Below, in pieces: positions 61,290 to 64,000 of a stretch of 64,000 nt of DNA; the stretch's first letter is position 1; every line of letters begins with the position of its first letter. A program made the translations under genes and the position numbers. The DNA lies in assembly GCF_900163695.1 (NCBI RefSeq), contig NZ_FUIC01000007.1:124001-188000 (forward strand), written 5' to 3'. The notes under the pieces are model-generated. The model was given only the letters and a program-made list of their open reading frames with translations. It made no database searches and was not told the DNA's origin. Source of the DNA: Gulosibacter sp. 10. Its GTDB lineage: Bacteria > Actinomycetota > Actinomycetes > Actinomycetales > Microbacteriaceae.

Positions 61290-64000
61290 CGGCGGATGCG
61301 GGCCATCTGCGGGTCGTAGACGGGCTCGGCGAGCACCCTGGCCGCGTGCGTCCGCCCGAACCGCATGATGCCGAGCTCCGTGCCCGGCTCGGACAGCGCC
61401 TCGGGCGCCCAGGCCAGGCCGATCACCTGGCCGGTGACGTACCCGAAGTCCGCGCTCGTCACCCAGCCCGCGGCGTCGGCATCCGAGCCGACCTCCGCGG
61501 CGCCCCGCGCCGCGGAGGCGAAGACGGGCGATCCGGCCTCGGGGCGGCCGGCGTCCAGGCGCATGCCGAAGGCCACGAGCCGGCGCCCGCGCGAGGGCAG
61601 CGCGACGAGCGCCTCCCTGCCCGTGAAGCCGCCCGCCTTCTCCATCCGCACCGCGAAGCCGAGCCCCGAGTCCTCGGGGGTGTCCTCGCGCGTCATGTCC
61701 GATCCCCACGCGCGGTAGCCCTTCTCCAGCCGCAGGCTGCTGAACGCCGCGCGCCCCGCCGGGACGATGCCGTGGCGCGCCCCCGCCGCGAAGATCTCGT
61801 CCCACAGCCGCAGGCCGTGGGCCGCCTCCGTGTAGAGCTCCCAGCCGAGCTCGCCCACGTAGCTCACCCGCAGCGCGAGCACGGGCACTCCGGCCACTCG
61901 GATGCGGGCGCAGCGGAAGTACCGCAGGCCCTCGTGACTGATATCGCCCTCCACGAGCGGCTCGAGGACGGCTCGCGCGCGCGGCCCCCATAGCCCGACG
62001 CAGCACGTGGAGGTCGTGATGTCGTCGATCACCACGGAGCCGTCGGCGGGCTGGAGGCGCGCGAGCCGGTCGAGGTCGAGCGGCCCGTTGGCGCCGATCA
62101 TGTACTCGTCCTCGTCCACGCGGGCGACGGTCACGTCGGAGAGGATCCCGCCCGCGTCATCGAGCATGAGCGAGTACGTGACGGCGCCGACGCTCTTGCC
62201 GATCCTGTTGGTGCTGAGCCGCTCGAGCCACGCCGTGGCGCCGGCGCCCCGCACGCGGTATCGGGTCAGCGAGGTCATGTCGTACGCGGCGACGCGGTTG
62301 CGGGTGGCCCAGGCCTCGGCGGCGGCGATGGGCGACCAGTTCACCTGATCCCACGCGTCGCGGCGAGGCACCGCCACCGGCACGGGCGCGGCGAGGTCGT
62401 CCGAGGCCGCCGGGTCGGCGAGCGCGGTCGCCGCCTCCGCCGCGGCGCCGAACGCCTTCGCCGCCCGGGTCCGGAACTCCGGATCCTCGAACAGCGCCGC
62501 GTTCTGCGCATGCCAGAGCGGGCGCTCCCAGCCGTTCGCCTCGACCATGTATCCGCCCGCGTCCAGGATGCGGGTGTGGAACGGGCTGGTCTTGAGACCG
62601 CGGGCGACCATGGTGGCCTGGTGCGGGAAGGCGACGTCGTAGACCTCGTCGTACGCCTCGGCGCCCCGGCCCCGGATCCACGCGTCGCCGAGCAGGGCGG
62701 GGTCGAATCGGGCGAAGTCGAGCTCCTGCGTGGCGATGCCGGGGTCGCCCGTGACGATCCAGTCGGCGAGCACCTGCGCGCAGCCCGCGGATTGCGTCAC
62801 CCAGATCGCCTGGGCGGACCAGAACCCCTCGAGTTGCGGCGACGGCCCGAGCATGGGCCCGCCGTCGGGGGTGAAGGAGAAGACGCCGTTGAACTCGTCC
62901 TCGAGCGGGAGCTCCTCGACGATCGGCAGGAGGCGGGCGACCTCGGCGCGGCAGAACTCGAAGTCCTCGACGGTGAAGGCGCGCTTCGCCGGCTCCTGCC
63001 CGGTCTCGAGCAGGTGCGCCGTATCCGTGAGGTCCTCGGGGGCGACGGGGATCGGCCGGTGCTCGTAGGCGCCGATGCCGATGCGCCTGCCGAACTCGCG
63101 GAAATAGAGTCCGGACCCCTGGTGCCGGACCATGGGGCGGCCGGACTGGTCCTCCGCCAGAGGGTTCCCGTCGCGGTCGGCGCCGGGCAGCTGCGGCACC
63201 GGGGCGGTCCAGGCGAATCCGTGCTCCATCGGGTGCATCGGCAGCCGCAGGCCGCCCAGCCTCCCCAGCAGGTGGCCCCAGATCCCGCCGGTTGCGACCA
63301 CCACATCGGCGGGGAGCGTTCGCCGGCCCTCCCCCGTCTCCGCGTCCTCGCACACCACGCCGACCACCCGCCCGGCCTCGGACTCGACGTCGACGACGCG
63401 GGTGAGCCCGTGGAGCACCGCTCCTCCGGCCTGCGCTCGGCGGGCCTGGTACTCGACCGCACGGCTGGAGAAGACCACGCCGTCGGTGGGCGTGTGCAGC
63501 GCGCCGACGATCTGCGACACGTCCAGATCGGGCCAGAGCTCGGCGACGCGCTCCGGGCCGATGAGCTCCGCGGGAACGCCCCAGGCGCGGGCGAAGCCGT
63601 AGCGGCGCCGCAGCTCCTGCAGCTGCCCCTCGGTCGTCGCGACCTCGATCCCGCCCACGCGGTCGAGGAGCCGGCGGCCGTCCAGCTCCAGCCCGTCGAG
63701 CTTGTCCAGGGTGCGCCGCGCGAGCTCGCACATCACCCGGGAGCCGTTCGTCTGGAACACGAATCCCGGCGCGTGGGAGGAGGACCCGCCCGTCCGGTAG
63801 AGCGGCCCCTGGTCGAGCACCGTGACGTTCGCGCATCCGCGCGCCACGAGCTCGTCGGCGAGCGCCGCGCCGACGACGCCCGCGCCGATGATGACGATCC
63901 GCGCGTTCGGATCGACCGGTTGCGGCTGCCCGGCGACGACCCGTGCGGAGACGGTGAGCGGGGTGCCGGATGGTGAGGATGCACGTGCTTCCGCGGGATC
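61286..64000 (-). CDS. Dimethylglycine/sarcosine dehydrogenase-like FAD protein (5' end outside window)
   Basis: 904 codons are visible; the protein begins beyond the right edge. IVIIGAGVVGAALADELVARG (FAD site) lies 34 residues from the edge, so the N-terminus is nearly complete. The DAO domain (about 30-430) includes SSHAPGFVFQTNGSRVMCELA and GGIWGHLLGRLGG. The FAO_M, GCV_T and GCV_T_C parts follow, with GWERPLWHAQNAALFEDPEF and SDVTVARVDEDEYMIGANG, typical of folate-linked DMGDH/sarcosine dehydrogenases. Oxidative demethylation with THF is inferred. It is the first visible gene of the betaine cluster. Confidence 0.88.
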   Translation of the reverse strand, partial: DPAEARASSPSGTPLTVSARVVAGQPQPVDPNARIVIIGAGVVGAALADELVARGCANVTVLDQGPLYRTGGSSSHAPGFVFQTNGSRVMCELARRTLDKLDGLELDGRRLLDRVGGIEVATTEGQLQELRRRYGFARAWGVPAELIGPERVAELWPDLDVSQIVGALHTPTDGVVFSSRAVEYQARRAQAGGAVLHGLTRVVDVESEAGRVVGVVCEDAETGEGRRTLPADVVVATGGIWGHLLGRLGGLRLPMHPMEHGFAWTAPVPQLPGADRDGNPLAEDQSGRPMVRHQGSGLYFREFGRRIGIGAYEHRPIPVAPEDLTDTAHLLETGQEPAKRAFTVEDFEFCRAEVARLLPIVEELPLEDEFNGVFSFTPDGGPMLGPSPQLEGFWSAQAIWVTQSAGCAQVLADWIVTGDPGIATQELDFARFDPALLGDAWIRGRGAEAYDEVYDVAFPHQATMVARGLKTSPFHTRILDAGGYMVEANGWERPLWHAQNAALFEDPEFRTRAAKAFGAAAEAATALADPAASDDLAAPVPVAVPRRDAWDQVNWSPIAAAEAWATRNRVAAYDMTSLTRYRVRGAGATAWLERLSTNRIGKSVGAVTYSLMLDDAGGILSDVTVARVDEDEYMIGANGPLDLDRLARLQPADGSVVIDDITTSTCCVGLWGPRARAVLEPLVEGDISHEGLRYFRCARIRVAGVPVLALRVSYVGELGWELYTEAAHGLRLWDEIFAAGARHGIVPAGRAAFSSLRLEKGYRAWGSDMTREDTPEDSGLGFAVRMEKAGGFTGREALVALPSRGRRLVAFGMRLDAGRPEAGSPVFASAARGAAEVGSDADAAGWVTSADFGYVTGQVIGLAWAPEALSEPGTELGIMRFGRTHAARVLAEPVYDPQMARIRR

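Overview
The window is 64 kb of GC-rich chromosome from an actinobacterium, most likely a Microbacteriaceae member. The evidence is strong G/C third-position bias, many GTG starts and ATGA/GTGA gene overlaps, a DUF222/HNH protein, an Excalibur protein, and the TreX/TreY/TreZ route to trehalose. The genus cannot be decided from the sequence alone. I found about 58 protein genes (two run off the window edges, one is a pseudogene), two tRNA genes, and no rRNA, phage, transposase or CRISPR locus.

Region by region. 0-8 kb: a CPA1 Na+/H+ antiporter, an NTF2-like enzyme, a MetE-like methyltransferase under a LysR regulator with a T-N11-A box between them, tRNA-Arg(TCT), and a YtrA-type GntR/ABC exporter operon with its own operator. 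7.5-11.2 kb: a repeat-rich intergenic region and a DUF222/HNH protein. 11.2-22.8 kb: oligoribonuclease, tRNA-His(GTG) behind a cluster of GATTC repeats, a lipoprotein pseudogene with two lesions, GlpD, CorA, an APC amino-acid transporter, a PAP2 phosphatase and a divergent VOC/AraC pair. 22.8-28.6 kb: a somewhat lower-GC sugar cassette (binding protein, permease, single-domain ATPase, Gfo/Idh/MocA oxidoreductase, LacI regulator) with a LacI-type operator on its promoter. 28.6-31.8 kb: an OpuC-type betaine/choline ABC importer. 32-42 kb: small alarmone synthetase, TrhO, MgtE, beta-carbonic anhydrase, a TetR/NTF2-like pair around one palindrome, an aldo/keto reductase behind a 30-nt minisatellite, a VOC protein, a SufR-like regulator facing a flavohemoglobin, and a guanidine-III riboswitch in front of a two-subunit Gdx-type SMR exporter. 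42-48.5 kb: Excalibur protein, zincin, an ABC-F/TetR operon with a palindromic operator, a DUF1624/DUF418 membrane protein, and a uridine-kinase-like P-loop protein with no ordinary start codon. 48.5-55 kb: glgX/treX, treY and treZ. 55-56 kb: an Erm(X)-like 23S rRNA methyltransferase preceded by a nine-codon leader (MAIVRIRRA, carrying an Arg-x-Arg motif) and nested hairpins, the layout of drug-inducible translational attenuation. 56-64 kb: a LysR regulator and a glycine-betaine demethylation cluster (dimethylglycine-dehydrogenase-like protein, a 99-residue unknown, PurU, GbcA, GbcB).

How the genes fit together: betaine or choline taken up by the Opu system could serve as an osmolyte or be demethylated by GbcAB and the DMGDH-like enzyme. 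PurU would recycle the one-carbon units, and the MetE-like methyltransferase may tie into the same C1 pool. TreX/Y/Z makes trehalose from glycogen as a second osmoprotectant route. Erm and ABC-F suggest ribosome-targeting antibiotic resistance, and the riboswitch/Gdx pair handles guanidinium. The strongest RNA-level discoveries are the guanidine-III riboswitch (41.8 kb) and the erm leader (55.8 kb).
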